The position numbers and the translations under genes were made by a program. The notes under the pieces are model-generated. The model did no database searches. It was not told the origin of the DNA and was given only the letters and a program-made list of their open reading frames with translations. Shown piece by piece: positions 47,609 to 58,389 of a DNA stretch of 64,000 nucleotides. The stretch is from an uncultured Rhodocyclaceae bacterium. Lineage in GTDB: Bacteria; Pseudomonadota; Gammaproteobacteria; Burkholderiales; Rhodocyclaceae. The stretch is from positions 2,046,001 to 2,110,000 of the forward strand of contig CAJQTY010000001.1 in assembly GCA_907163075.1 (NCBI GenBank), read 5' to 3'. Every line of letters starts with the position of its first letter. Within the stretch, counting starts at the first letter, position 1.

Positions 47609-48831
47609 CTGTCGCCTCCGGTTTCATTCTCGCTGCCGCACTGCTGGTCCTCGTCATCCTGGCGATTCTGCTGCCACCACTGCTGCGCGCGCCGGGGCCC
47701 GCGGGCGGCGTCGATCAACGGCAAGCCAACCTGGACATCTATCGCGACCAGCTGGGCGAACTCGAACGCGAACGCCACGAAGGATCGCTGTCCGACACCG
47801 ATTTCGAGCAGGCCAGGAGTGAATTGCAGCGCCGCCTGCTCGACGAGGTTCAGCCGGAAACGACAACCCCGGCGGCGACCGGCGGACGCCGGACAGCGCT
47901 GCTCCTGCTCATCGCCATCCCGCTCGGCGCGCTGGCCGGCTACCTGCTGCTCGGCAACCCGCAAGCCTTCGACCCAATGGTGGCCAAGTCGCGCGTCAGT
48001 CCACAGCAAATCGAGGCAATGCTGGCCAAGCTGGTCGAAAAACTCCGAGAGAATCCGGACGACAGCAAGGGCTGGATGATGCTCGCCCGCTCGTACAAGG
48101 CGCTGGGCCGCTATGCCGAATCGGCCGAGGCCTACAGCCACGGCGGCGCGCTGCTTGAGCAGGATGCCGTTCTGCTGTCCGACTACGCCGAGGTGCTGGC
48201 GCGGACCAATGGCAGCCTGGAGGGCAAGCCGCGCGAGCTGATCGCGCGTGCGCTCAAGGTCGACCCGAATGAACCGCAGGCTCTCTATCTGGCCGGCGCC
48301 GCCGCCACCGATCGCAATGATTTCCCTGCCGTTGTCGATTTCTGGGGACGTTTGCTGCTGCAGCTCGAACCGGGCTCGGAAGAAGCCAGGTCGCTGGAAG
48401 CGGCGGTCGACAAGGCGCGCGAAATTGTCGCCCAGAAGAATGGAAAAACAGCGGGCGGCACGCCGGAAAAGACGGCGGCTGTCGGTGCCGAAAGCATCAG
48501 CGGCGAGGTCACATTGAGCGGCAAGGTCGCTGCGCAGACCAAGCCCGACGACATGCTGTTCGTCTTCGCGCGCGCCGACGAGGGCTCACGCATGCCGCTG
48601 GCGGTAATGCGCGCCAGGGTTGCCGATCTGCCGCTGAGTTTCCGTTTCGATGACTCGATGGGCTTGCCGGGCGGAAAGAGGATTTCCGAGTTCGCGACGG
48701 TCAGTCTCGAAGCGCGTGTCGCCAAGGCCGGCAAGGCGCAGAGTTCGAGCGGCGACCTTTTCGGCAGCATCAAGGGCGTCAAACCCGGCAGTAAGAATAT
48801 CAAGGTGCTTATCGATCAGGTACAGCCCTGA
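47605..48831 (+). CDS. ccmI: Cytochrome c-type biogenesis protein CcmI (TPR)
   Basis: Apocytochrome-presenting protein of 408 residues. Two membrane segments (1-25 and about 97-115) flank a cytoplasmic leucine-zipper-like loop (LDIYRDQLGELERERHEGSL). TPR repeats follow (GWMMLARSYKALGRYAESAE). The C-terminal domain (VTLSGKVAAQTKPDDMLFVF) matches CcmI/NrfG-like partners. Last gene of the operon. Confidence 0.92.
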   Translation: MTVASGFILAAALLVLVILAILLPPLLRAPGPAGGVDQRQANLDIYRDQLGELERERHEGSLSDTDFEQARSELQRRLLDEVQPETTTPAATGGRRTALLLLIAIPLGALAGYLLLGNPQAFDPMVAKSRVSPQQIEAMLAKLVEKLRENPDDSKGWMMLARSYKALGRYAESAEAYSHGGALLEQDAVLLSDYAEVLARTNGSLEGKPRELIARALKVDPNEPQALYLAGAAATDRNDFPAVVDFWGRLLLQLEPGSEEARSLEAAVDKAREIVAQKNGKTAGGTPEKTAAVGAESISGEVTLSGKVAAQTKPDDMLFVFARADEGSRMPLAVMRARVADLPLSFRFDDSMGLPGGKRISEFATVSLEARVAKAGKAQSSSGDLFGSIKGVKPGSKNIKVLIDQVQP

Positions 48832-48850
48832 CACGAAAAATCAGGCTCTC

Positions 48851-49513
48851 ATGTCGCTCGCCCTGTTCGACCTCGATCACACCCTGCTGGACGGTGACAG
48901 CAACACGCTGTGGCTTGATTACCTGGTCGATCATGGCCACCTGCCGGCTGACGTGCGGCGGCAGCAGGCGGATTTCGCGTCGCTCTACGTCGCCGAAAAA
49001 CTGGATATCGCGGATTACCTGAGCTTTCAGCTGCAATTGCTGACGCAGCGTCCGCTCGCTGAATGGCTGCCGGTGCGCGCCGAGTTCCTCGCCGCACGAA
49101 TCGTTCCCCGCGTCTGCCGGCAGGCCTGGGACACGCTTGCCGCGCATCGCGCCCGAGGGCACCGGCTGCTGATCATCACGGCAACACACAGCTTCCTGTC
49201 GGAGGCCATCGGCCAGCTGTTCGGGTTGCCGGTCATCGCCCCGCAGGCAGAAACGCGTGACGGCTACCTGAGCGGCCGCATCATGGGCCCGATCTGTTTT
49301 CGCGAGCAGAAGATTTCCTGCCTCGCGGCCTGGCTGGCGAACGCCGGCCTGAGCGACGAGTTGCCCGGCGTCTGCCATTTCTACTCCGACTCGGCCAACG
49401 ACTTGCCCCTGCTCACCGCCGTCAGCCATCCCGTGGCGGTCAACCCCGACACGCGCCTGGACGCCTTCGCCCGCCAGCACGGCTGGCGGATACTGTCCTG
49501 GCGCTGTGCATAA
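48851..49513 (+). CDS. HAD-superfamily hydrolase, subclass IB (SerB-like phosphatase)
   Basis: Phosphatase of 220 residues. Motif I is FDLDHTLLDGDS (Asp7 and Asp9 expected), motif II is LIITATHSF near residue 108, and motif III is FYSDSANDLPLLTAV. Substrate unknown; homologues are annotated as histidinol-phosphatase or phosphoserine phosphatase-like. Start ATG 48851, 19 bases after ccmI; a longer open frame in ccmI is discounted. It lies between ccmI and ugpB; a link with glycerol phosphate is only suggested by position. Confidence 0.85.
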   Translation: MSLALFDLDHTLLDGDSNTLWLDYLVDHGHLPADVRRQQADFASLYVAEKLDIADYLSFQLQLLTQRPLAEWLPVRAEFLAARIVPRVCRQAWDTLAAHRARGHRLLIITATHSFLSEAIGQLFGLPVIAPQAETRDGYLSGRIMGPICFREQKISCLAAWLANAGLSDELPGVCHFYSDSANDLPLLTAVSHPVAVNPDTRLDAFARQHGWRILSWRCA

Positions 49514-49686
49514 AGCGGCCCTGTGCAGGCCTACGTCATTTCTCTTGACAGCCCGACAGGGCAGCGTCAGCATCAGCACCTCAAGACAAACAACATTCGG
49601 AATCGGTCATTCCCGGCATCCTTTGCTCGTCAGGCCAGCGGGCTGTCCGGAGTTCCGGAATCGCCACTTTCACTTCAGGAGATCAC

Positions 49687-50994
49687 ATGAGACTGAAATT
49701 TACCGGCCTTGCCCTCGCGGCGTTCTTTTCCGTGTCAGCGCAGGCGCAGACGGAAATCCAGTGGTGGCATTCGATGACGTCGGTCAACGGCGAATGGGTC
49801 AACGACCTGGCGAAAAACTTCAACGCCAGCCAGTCGAAGTACAAGATCGTGCCGACCTTCAAGGGCGTTTACGACGAGTCGATGACCGCCGCCATCGCCG
49901 CCTTCCGCGCCGGCAATGCGCCGCATATCCTGCAGGTGTTCGAGGTTGGCACGGCGACCATGATGGCCAGTCACAAGGCCATCGTGCCGGTCGGCCAGAT
50001 GATGAAGGACGCCGGCCAGAAGTTCGATCCGGCATCCTACATTCCGGCCGTCGCCGGCTATTACACGGCGGCCAACGGCCAGATGCTGAGCTTCCCGTTC
50101 AACAGCTCGACCACCGTCTTCTACTACAACAAGGACGCTTTCAAGGCCGCTGGAATCAACCCCGACACCCCGCCGACGACATGGATCGAGGTCGCGCAGG
50201 CGGCGGCCAAGCTTAAGGCCAGCGGGCACAACTGTCCGCTGACCATCGCCTGGCAGAGCTGGACGCAACTGGAAAGCTTCTCGGCTTGGCACAACGTCGA
50301 ATTCGCCACGAAAAACAACGGCTTTGCCGGCCTCGATGCGCGCATGAAAGTGAATACGCCATTGCACGTGCGCCACATCGAAAATCTCGCGAACATGGCC
50401 AAACAGGGCCTGTTCGTCTACAAGGGCCGGACCAACGTGCCCGAACCCACCTTCGTTTCCGGCGAGTGCGCGATGATCACCACGTCGTCCGGTTTTTACG
50501 GCAACGTCAAAAAGAACGCCAAGTTCGCCTTCGGCCTGTCGACCCTGCCCTACTACCCGGACGTTCCCGGCGCGCCGCAGAATACGATCATTGGCGGCGC
50601 CAGCCTGTGGGTCATGGCCGGCAAGAAGCCCGACGAATACAAGGGTGTCGCCGAGTTCTTCAGCTACATCTCGAGCCCCGAAGTGCAATCCGCCAGCCAC
50701 AAACGCACGGGCTACCTGCCGGTCACCACGGCCGCTTTCGCGCTCACGGAGAAGTCCGGTTTCTATAAGGAAAACCCCGGCACCGACGTGGCGCCCAACC
50801 AGATGATCCGCAAGACCACCGACAAGTCGCGCGGTATCCGCCTGGGCAACTATGTGCAGATCCGCACCATCGAAGACGAGGAACTCGAGCAGGTCTGGGG
50901 CGGCAAGAAGACCGCCCAGGAGGCGCTGGACGCCATCGTGAAGCGCGGTAACGAAATGCTGGAGCGTTTCGAGAAGGCCAACCGCAAGGGCTAA
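49687..50994 (+). CDS. ugpB: sn-glycerol-3-phosphate ABC transporter, binding protein UgpB
   Basis: Periplasmic binding protein of 435 residues. Signal peptide ends VSAQAQ. The core [20 protein letters not shown], then [15 protein letters not shown] and [19 protein letters not shown] are typical of UgpB. Binds glycerol-3-phosphate and glycerophosphodiesters. AGGAG precedes ATG 49687. The 173-base leader has no clear PhoB box. Confidence 0.94.
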   Translation: MRLKFTGLALAAFFSVSAQAQTEIQWWHSMTSVNGEWVNDLAKNFNASQSKYKIVPTFKGVYDESMTAAIAAFRAGNAPHILQVFEVGTATMMASHKAIVPVGQMMKDAGQKFDPASYIPAVAGYYTAANGQMLSFPFNSSTTVFYYNKDAFKAAGINPDTPPTTWIEVAQAAAKLKASGHNCPLTIAWQSWTQLESFSAWHNVEFATKNNGFAGLDARMKVNTPLHVRHIENLANMAKQGLFVYKGRTNVPEPTFVSGECAMITTSSGFYGNVKKNAKFAFGLSTLPYYPDVPGAPQNTIIGGASLWVMAGKKPDEYKGVAEFFSYISSPEVQSASHKRTGYLPVTTAAFALTEKSGFYKENPGTDVAPNQMIRKTTDKSRGIRLGNYVQIRTIEDEELEQVWGGKKTAQEALDAIVKRGNEMLERFEKANRKG

Positions 50995-51008
50995 GGGCAA
51001 GCGATCCG

Positions 51009-51890
51009 GTGGAAAAGCGCGTCGTATTCCGCTCTCGCTGGCTACCCTGGGTGCTGATTGCGCCCCAGGTATTCATCATCGTCGCGTTTTTCTTCTGGCC
51101 GGCAGCGCAAGCCCTGCTGCAATCGGTGCAACAGTCCGACGCCTTCGGCACTTCGGTCGAATGGGTCGGGCTCGAGAACTTCATCAACCTCTGGAACGAT
51201 GAAACCTATCTCGCGTCGTTCTACACGACCGCGATCTTTTCCGTTTCGGTGGCCGTTGCCGGGATCAGCCTGTCGCTGATGCTCGCCGTGTTTGCCGACC
51301 GCGTCGTCAAGGGCGCGCTGATCTACAAGACTCTCCTGATCTGGCCGTACGCGGTAGCGCCGGCGGTCGCCGGCGTGCTCTGGCTGTTCATGTTCGCGCC
51401 GAGCGTGGGCGTGGTGTCGTACGGCTTGCGCGCCATGGGCGTGGACTGGAACCACCTGCTCAACGGGACGCATGCCATGACGCTGGTGGTCATGGCTGCG
51501 GTCTGGAAGCAGATTTCCTACAATTTCCTGTTCTTCCTGGCTGGCCTGCAAAGCATTCCGAAATCGCTGATCGAGGCCGCCGCCATCGACGGCGCGCGCC
51601 CGTGGCGCCGTTTCTGGACCATCGTCTTCCCGCTGCTGTCGCCGACGACCTTCTTCCTGCTCGTCATCAACATCGTCTATGCCTTCTTCGACACGTTCGC
51701 CATCATCGACGCCGCGACCCAGGGTGGACCGGGAAAAGACACGGCCATCCTGGTCTACAAGGTCTATTACGACGGCTTCAAGGCCATGGACCTGGGCGGG
51801 TCCGCGGCGCAGTCCGTGGTGTTGATGGTGATTGTCGTCGTGCTCACCGTCGTGCAGTTCCGCTTCGTCGAAAAAAAGGTGAACTACTGA
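51009..51890 (+). CDS. ugpA: sn-glycerol-3-phosphate ABC permease UgpA
   Basis: Inner-membrane permease of 293 residues with six segments. The ATPase-coupling EAA loop is [20 protein letters not shown] (about 195-214). Start is GTG 51009 ([13 protein letters not shown]), 14 bases after ugpB. Confidence 0.94.
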   Translation: MEKRVVFRSRWLPWVLIAPQVFIIVAFFFWPAAQALLQSVQQSDAFGTSVEWVGLENFINLWNDETYLASFYTTAIFSVSVAVAGISLSLMLAVFADRVVKGALIYKTLLIWPYAVAPAVAGVLWLFMFAPSVGVVSYGLRAMGVDWNHLLNGTHAMTLVVMAAVWKQISYNFLFFLAGLQSIPKSLIEAAAIDGARPWRRFWTIVFPLLSPTTFFLLVINIVYAFFDTFAIIDAATQGGPGKDTAILVYKVYYDGFKAMDLGGSAAQSVVLMVIVVVLTVVQFRFVEKKVNY

Positions 51891-51919
51891 TATGAAAAAC
51901 CTGCCGCGCGAGATTCTGC

Positions 51920-52770
51920 ATGGTTGAGCGCCGCCCCCTGCTCAACGCACTTTCCCACGTCGTCCTGATCCTGGGCGTGCTGATCGTGGCCTTTCCGCTA
52001 TACCTCACCTTCGTCGCCTCGACACAGACCTCGCAGGCCATCATGCAGGCACCGATGTCGCTGCTGCCCGGCGACCAGCTCATCGAGAACTACAGCGCCG
52101 CGCTAATGGGCAAGGGCGCCGGCGCCGGTGCCAAGGCACCGGTGGCACGGATGATGACGGTGAGCCTGATCTCGGCACTGATCATTTCGCTGGGGAAAAT
52201 ATTGATTTCATTGCTCTCGGCGTTCGCCATCGTTTATTTCCGCTTTCCCTACCGCATGTTCGTCTTCTGGTCCATCTTCATTACCTTGATGCTTCCGGTC
52301 GAGGTGCGCATCGGGCCGACCTACAAGGTGGTCGCCGATTTCGGCATGCTCGACAGCTATGCAGGCCTGACGATCCCGCTGATCGCCTCGGCTACCGCGA
52401 CATTCCTGTTCCGGCAGTTTTTCCTGACCGTTCCGGAGGAACTGGTCGAAGCCGCGCGCATCGATGGCGCCGGCCCGATGCGCTTCTTCAAGGACGTGCT
52501 GCTGCCGCTGTCGGCGACGTCGATCGCCGCGCTCTTCGTGATCCAGTTCATTTACGGCTGGAACCAGTACCTGTGGCCGCTACTGGTGACGACCAACGAG
52601 AACATGTACCCGGTAGTGATCGGCATCAAGCGCATGATTTCCGGCGGCGATTCCGAAATGCAGTGGAACATCGTCATGGCCACCGCCATGCTGGCGATGA
52701 TTCCGCCAGCGCTGGTCGTGATCCTGATGCAGAAATGGTTTGTCAAAGGCTTGGTGGATACCGAAAAATA

Positions 52771-52771
<1 letters not shown>
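51920..52771 (+). CDS. ugpE: sn-glycerol-3-phosphate ABC permease UgpE
   Basis: Second permease, 283 residues. The EAA loop is [20 protein letters not shown] (about 176-195). The early motif [20 protein letters not shown] fits UgpE. Starts ATG 51920, 29 bases after ugpA, and overlaps ugpC by one base (TAATG). Confidence 0.94.
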
Positions 52772-53789
<1,018 letters not shown>

Positions 53790-53793
<4 letters not shown>

Positions 53794-53880
53794 AGAGCGA
53801 ACCGGGTTTGCGTCCGGTGCTTCACGCGAAAGAAGATCGTGCGGACGGCCATTTCTTCATCACGGTCCTGGCCTATCCAG
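53790..53880 (+). pseudogene. Remnant of an IS1634/IS4-type DDE transposase C-terminus
   Basis: Read from 53790 the frame gives [20 protein letters not shown], then HFFITVLAYPV. This matches the C-terminal part of IS1634-type transposases (consensus LKSELGLRPxxHxxExRxDGHLFIxVLAY) as I remember it. Nothing before (it overlaps the ugpC stop) or after continues the homology, so about 30 codons remain. No terminal inverted repeats were found. Confidence 0.7.
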
Positions 53881-54009
53881 TTGAAGAAAGCCCGCCTGCT
53901 GACAGTGAAGGCGGTTCTCTATCGCCCGGTGAGCGCGCACCGCGACGGCAAGTTGATCGGCGCTCAAGTCACGGGATTTGAAGCTACCCTCGACGCTTTT
54001 TTCGAAAGC

Positions 54010-54108
54010 GGACGGGGCTGCCAGTACACGGCCTTCTGCACCCGTTACAAGGACCGGACTGGGCAGCTGAAACGCTCGATGCGCCAGATTCACCGTGCGG
54101 GCGAAGGG
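54010..54108 (+). pseudogene. Remnant of an IS21-type IstA transposase
   Basis: The frame gives GRGCQYTAFCTRYKDRTGQL, then KRSMRQIHRAGE. IstA proteins of IS21 elements carry YxYSxFCxxYxxW...LRxxHRAGEKxFVDYAG. The match stops at AGE, where the next codons (GRR, stop) leave the family sequence. The frame is open back to 53839 but that part matches nothing I know. No IstB or IS21 terminal repeats are present. Confidence 0.72.
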
Positions 54109-54128
54109 CGGCGATGACATGGCGGTAT

Positions 54129-54995
54129 TCAGATGGCGAGTTGATGCAGCGGATGGCGATCGAGGCCGGCGGCCAGCCAACCGCGCATTGCGGCTGGCAA
54201 CTGGCGGATGACCGACTCGGCCGCCGCCCGTTGCGCAAACTCCGCAAAGACGCAGGCGCCGGACCCGGTCATGCGCGCCTGCCCGAAATCGGCAAGCCAG
54301 GCGAGATAATCAGCGACGGCCGGAAAGCGCGAAACCGCTACCGCTTCCAGATCGTTACCGCCGACGCCCGGCCTCCAGTCGGCGACGCTGATCGGCCGCG
54401 TGTCGCGCTTGAGCTCCGCGGCTCCGAAAATCGCCGCCGTCGGCACCTGGACGGGCGGTTCGAGCACGACATACCAGGCCGGTGGCAAATCGATTGCGCG
54501 CAGTGTTTCACCCACGCCCTCGGCAAAGGCATTGCGTCCGAAAACAAAAACCGGCACATCGGCGCCCAGGGTCAGCCCGATGTCCTGCAAACGCTGGCGC
54601 GGCAAGCCGAGTTGCCAGAGATGGTTGAGCGCGAGCAGCACGGTGGCCGCGTCCGAACTGCCGCCGCCCAGGCCGCCACCCATCGGCAAGCGTTTTTCGA
54701 CACGGATTTCAACCCCTTGGCGGCACCCGGTTTCGGCTTGCAGCAGGCGCGCCGCCCGCACCGTCAGATCGCTTTCCGGCGACACACCCGGCAGCGGACA
54801 CGTCAAAACGACGTCGCCGTCGGCACGCGGCGAAAAGTGCAGGCGGTCGCTAAAATCGACGAAGCGAAACAGCGTTTGCAGCAGATGGTAGCCGTCGGCG
54901 CGCCGCCCCGTGACGTGAAGAAACAGGTTGAGCTTGGCCGGCGCCGGGTATGCGCTTTGCCAGTTCCAGTGGCTGCCGATGCCATCGTTTGTCAC
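54129..54995 (-). CDS. ispE: 4-diphosphocytidyl-2-C-methyl-D-erythritol kinase
   Basis: GHMP kinase of 288 residues in the non-mevalonate isoprenoid pathway. The opening [20 protein letters not shown] and the ATP loop [18 protein letters not shown] are diagnostic, and GARMTGSG-like [13 protein letters not shown] closes it. Start is GTG 54995, overlapping the lolB stop (GTGA); an ATG at 55028 would add 11 residues. Downstream, where many betaproteobacteria have tRNA-Gln and prs, there are transposase scars. Confidence 0.95.
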   Translation of the reverse strand: MTNDGIGSHWNWQSAYPAPAKLNLFLHVTGRRADGYHLLQTLFRFVDFSDRLHFSPRADGDVVLTCPLPGVSPESDLTVRAARLLQAETGCRQGVEIRVEKRLPMGGGLGGGSSDAATVLLALNHLWQLGLPRQRLQDIGLTLGADVPVFVFGRNAFAEGVGETLRAIDLPPAWYVVLEPPVQVPTAAIFGAAELKRDTRPISVADWRPGVGGNDLEAVAVSRFPAVADYLAWLADFGQARMTGSGACVFAEFAQRAAAESVIRQLPAAMRGWLAAGLDRHPLHQLAI

Positions 54996-55603
54996 TTCCC
55001 GCTCGTCCCTTCCGGCAAGGCCGTCCATTCGTCGATGCGCAGGCGCAGTTCCAGCCCGCCCGTGCGTTCCACGAAGAGGCGACTGGGCAGCGACCGGGCA
55101 TCGTCGCCGTCATAGGCGTACTCGACCCGCCAGTCCTCGTGGCGCAGCCGCAGCAGTCGCCCCAGGGCATCGCGTTCCGCATACCCGTGCGCAGTGCCGC
55201 GTCCGCGCACCCAGTCGGTCAGTCGGGCAAGAGGCAGGGGGTAACCGAGAACCTGATTCGTCAGCGTTTCGGCATCGGACGCCACGTATACCGTGCCGTC
55301 GCTGGTCGTCAGTCGCGCGCCCTCTTCACTGGTGCTGATCTCGGCCAGCCCCTGCCCGAAGGGCGAAGAAAGCAGCACTTCATTGTTTACACCAGAGTGT
55401 CTCCAGCTTAAACGCCCGGAGTAGCTCTTGTCCTCATTACGCAGGGAAAAACGCCCGGCCAGAGAGAAATCGGACAGCGCATCGCGTGCCGGCAACGCCG
55501 TTTCCGGCGTGGATGGAAGAGCCGCGCACCCGCCGAGAAACACCACGGACAGGAAGAGTCCGGCAGCACTGCAAGCCCGTATCGACCGCAGATTCGACGC
55601 CAT
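54992..55603 (-). CDS. lolB: Outer-membrane lipoprotein receptor LolB
   Basis: Lipoprotein of 203 residues. Lipobox FLGGC at Cys26. [20 protein letters not shown] and [20 protein letters not shown], then the C-terminal [20 protein letters not shown] are LolB-like. Receives lipoproteins from LolA and inserts them into the outer membrane. Five bases after the TPR gene. Confidence 0.92.
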   Translation of the reverse strand: MASNLRSIRACSAAGLFLSVVFLGGCAALPSTPETALPARDALSDFSLAGRFSLRNEDKSYSGRLSWRHSGVNNEVLLSSPFGQGLAEISTSEEGARLTTSDGTVYVASDAETLTNQVLGYPLPLARLTDWVRGRGTAHGYAERDALGRLLRLRHEDWRVEYAYDGDDARSLPSRLFVERTGGLELRLRIDEWTALPEGTSGK

Positions 55604-55608
55604 TGTTT

Positions 55609-57366
55609 TCAGGGCGCGAATTTCTTGACCGCGTTGGCCAACGCCTCGTTGCCGGGGTTTTTCTGACTCGCCTCCAGCAGTGTGCGCCGCGCATCGTCCT
55701 TGAGCCCGAGCATCCACAGCACTTCACCCAGGTGCGCCGCTATTTCCGGGTCACTGCGCTGCGTGTAGGCCCGCTCCAGATACTTCAAGGCACCCGCCAG
55801 ATCGCCCTGCCGGTAAAGCACCCAGCCCATGCTGTCCATGATGAACGAGTCATCAGGCGCCAACTCGAGCGCCTTTTCGATCAGCGCGCGCGCCTCGGGC
55901 AGACGAAGGCCGCGCTCGGCATAGGAATACCCCAGCGCGTTATAGGCCTGGGCGTTGTCCGGGCGCAGTTCAATCAACTTGCGCAAGCGGCTTTCGAGAA
56001 CGTCCATGCGATCGAGCCTTTCGGCCAGCAGTGCGGATTCGTACAACAGATCCGGTTGCTCGGGCTGGCCGGCAAGCGCCCGGTCCAGCAGGTCAAACGC
56101 CGCCTGCACCTGTTTTGCCTCGCGCAACACCCCGGCTTCGGCGATCACCAACTGGACACGCATCTCCGGCGAAGCGGCCTGCGCCTGGGCTTGGACCAGC
56201 AGTTTGCGCGCCGCGTCAGGCTTGCCCTGATCAACCAGCAGGTGCGCGCTGCGCAGCTGCGCCGGAAGGTATTGCTCGCCCGGGCCGACCTGGGCATAGT
56301 AGGCCAGCGCCTCGTCGCTGCGCTTGTCGTCCTCGGCAATCTGTCCAAGGTAGAAATAGGCCACGCTCTTGTCCGGCACGTCCAGCGTCAGCAGATGCTT
56401 GAGCCGAGCCTCGGCCATGGCCTTGTCGCCCTGCTGCAGTGCCAGCATGGCCACGGGATAGACGACCTCCGGCCGATCCGGATAGTCCTTGAGCAGTTGA
56501 TCAAATTGGCTCCTGGCTTCGTCATAGCGCTTCTCGCCGATCAGCGCCCGCGCCAGCAGCAACTGGGCGTCACGGGCTTTCGGGTTGCGCTCGATGAAGC
56601 CCTGCAGGAAACTGATCGCTTCGGCGGGAGACTGGCGCGTCAGAAGCTGCGCCTCGAACAAGGCCGCCATTTCCCAATCCGGACGCATCTCGAGCGCCCG
56701 CCGCACTTCGGCCAGCGCCCGATCGTTCTCGCCGGCGGAATTGGCGGCCACGGACACCGCGTAATGCGCTTCGGGATAGCCGAAGAATGGCCGGCAAACC
56801 TGATCAATCAGGCGAAAAACGGCTCGGTGATCCGGATTGCGGGCAAACATCCGGTTCAGCCCAAGGAGATTGTCAGCGAGGGATTCCCGGTCTACCTCTA
56901 GCATGCGCACCAGATTAGGCGCCAGATCGTCGAGCTTGTTAGACAGGATCATCACGCTGGCCAACATCTGCTGTGCGCGCTTTGAGGTGGGGTCCACGTC
57001 CAGCCACAGGCGTGCCGTTTCGAGCGCCAGATCGTAGCGGCGGGCGTGCCCGGCCACCTCGATCGTCCGCTCAAGCACCTTGGGGTCGCGGGTACGCAGG
57101 GCCAGATCGGCGTAAGCCTTGCTCGCCAGATCGAGATTGCCGCGCTGCAGGGCAATTTCGGCAAGCAGGACCTGATAAACCAGTTGCCCCGGCTGGTCGG
57201 CATACAGCGCATCGCCCGGCCGGGGCTCGGCGGGTTCCTGGCGCTTGGCTTCGCGCACGGACTGAGCGCCCTTCCTGGTGAGCAGCGTATCGTCATCGGC
57301 CCGCACGGGCACGCTGAAGGCAAGGGCCAGCGCGGTAATAAAAAGGGGGCGTAGAATGTGTTTCAT
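55609..57366 (-). CDS. Exported TPR-repeat protein
   Basis: Protein of 585 residues with a signal peptide (FITALALAFSVPVRAD) and at least a dozen tetratricopeptide units, clearest from residue 430 (AYNALGYSYAERGLRLPEAR, then DSFIMDSMGWVLYRQGDLAG). Its place before lolB and ispE, divergent from mutM, is a conserved betaproteobacterial arrangement. Probable periplasmic scaffold; partner unknown. AAGGAAA lies before ATG 57366. Confidence 0.88.
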   Translation of the reverse strand: MKHILRPLFITALALAFSVPVRADDDTLLTRKGAQSVREAKRQEPAEPRPGDALYADQPGQLVYQVLLAEIALQRGNLDLASKAYADLALRTRDPKVLERTIEVAGHARRYDLALETARLWLDVDPTSKRAQQMLASVMILSNKLDDLAPNLVRMLEVDRESLADNLLGLNRMFARNPDHRAVFRLIDQVCRPFFGYPEAHYAVSVAANSAGENDRALAEVRRALEMRPDWEMAALFEAQLLTRQSPAEAISFLQGFIERNPKARDAQLLLARALIGEKRYDEARSQFDQLLKDYPDRPEVVYPVAMLALQQGDKAMAEARLKHLLTLDVPDKSVAYFYLGQIAEDDKRSDEALAYYAQVGPGEQYLPAQLRSAHLLVDQGKPDAARKLLVQAQAQAASPEMRVQLVIAEAGVLREAKQVQAAFDLLDRALAGQPEQPDLLYESALLAERLDRMDVLESRLRKLIELRPDNAQAYNALGYSYAERGLRLPEARALIEKALELAPDDSFIMDSMGWVLYRQGDLAGALKYLERAYTQRSDPEIAAHLGEVLWMLGLKDDARRTLLEASQKNPGNEALANAVKKFAP

Positions 57367-57461
57367 GGTTTCCTTGCATTGCTCAATCAGATCACGGCTC
57401 ATTGGAGTCGTTTGCGCCACAATGGTTTTACGCATGTTATGGACTTTTCACGGCAGCAGCA

Positions 57462-58289
57462 ATGCCAGAACTTCCTGAAGTCGAAGTCAGCCGTCAAGGA
57501 TTGCTGCCCTTTGTTCCTGGGCAACGCATCGTCGACGCAATTTTCAGAGCGCCAAGACTACGCCATGAGATTCCGGCAGCGCTGGCTTCACGGCTCATCG
57601 GTCTGCGCGTCGACAGTATTTCCCGGCGCGGCAAGTATCTTCTTTTCGACTGCGAAAGCCGCTGCGGCGGCGGTTGGCTGATCCTGCACCTGGGCATGTC
57701 CGGCAGCCTGCGCCTGGTTGCGCCCGGCACTCCGCACCAGAAGCATGACCACGTCGATCTGGCCTTCGCCCAGACCACCTTGCGCTTCCGCGACCCGCGC
57801 CGTTTCGGCACGCTGCTCTGGCATGAGGGCGCCGATGTCGAGCGGCATCCGCTGCTTGCCGTGCTCGGCGTCGAGCCGCTAAGCGACGAATTCGACGGCG
57901 ACTGGCTGTTCGCACAAACCCGCCGGCGCAGCGCGCCGATCAAGCCCTTGCTGATGGATAGCCACCTCGTCGTCGGCATCGGCAATATCTACGCCTCGGA
58001 AAGTCTGTTCCAGGCCGGCATTTCGCCCCTGCGCGCCGCCAACCGCATCAGCCGCGAACGCTACCGGGTCCTCGTCCCCGCCATTCGCGCAACGCTTGAA
58101 ACGTCAATCGCCGCGGGCGGTAGCAGCGTCCGCGATTACGTGCACAGCGACGGCGGCGCCGGCTGCTTCCAGATATCCTGCGCGGTTTATGATCGGCACC
58201 GGGAGCCCTGCGCGAAGTGTGGCCGACCCGTGCGCTCGGTGCGCCAGGCCGGCCGCTCGACCTTCTACTGCCCCCACTGTCAGCGCTGA
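57462..58289 (+). CDS. mutM: Formamidopyrimidine-DNA glycosylase (Fpg)
   Basis: DNA glycosylase/AP lyase of 275 residues that removes 8-oxoguanine. N-terminal PELPEVEVSRQG (catalytic Pro2), the helix-two-turn-helix NIYASESLFQAGISPLR and the zinc finger CAKCGRPV...FYCPHC. Start ATG 57462; frame open upstream. Divergent from the TPR gene with 95 bases between starts. Confidence 0.97.
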   Translation: MPELPEVEVSRQGLLPFVPGQRIVDAIFRAPRLRHEIPAALASRLIGLRVDSISRRGKYLLFDCESRCGGGWLILHLGMSGSLRLVAPGTPHQKHDHVDLAFAQTTLRFRDPRRFGTLLWHEGADVERHPLLAVLGVEPLSDEFDGDWLFAQTRRRSAPIKPLLMDSHLVVGIGNIYASESLFQAGISPLRAANRISRERYRVLVPAIRATLETSIAAGGSSVRDYVHSDGGAGCFQISCAVYDRHREPCAKCGRPVRSVRQAGRSTFYCPHCQR

Positions 58290-58389
58290 GCGCGGCACCA
58301 GGAATCCATTCTACATAACCGCCCCATGTAATTGATCGAGCCGGGCTTTGTGATACAGTGAAAACACGTTTGTGCTGCGGGAATTCACC

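Noticed and set aside
49541-49575. Possible PhoB box upstream of ugpB
   Set aside because: A TTGACAG/CGACAGG pair looks half-site-like, but the 11-base periodicity of CTGTCAT repeats does not hold.
53839-54117. 92-codon protein-coding gene between ugpC and ispE
   Set aside because: Only its end has homology (IstA fragment); start lacks a ribosome-binding site and the rest matches nothing, so it is a scar and not a gene.
54109-54128. tRNA-Gln expected after ispE
   Set aside because: Only 20 bases remain between the IS scar and ispE; no cloverleaf is possible.
53860-54180. 106-codon frame on the minus strand of the same junction
   Set aside because: Shadow of the transposase remnants and overlaps ispE's end.
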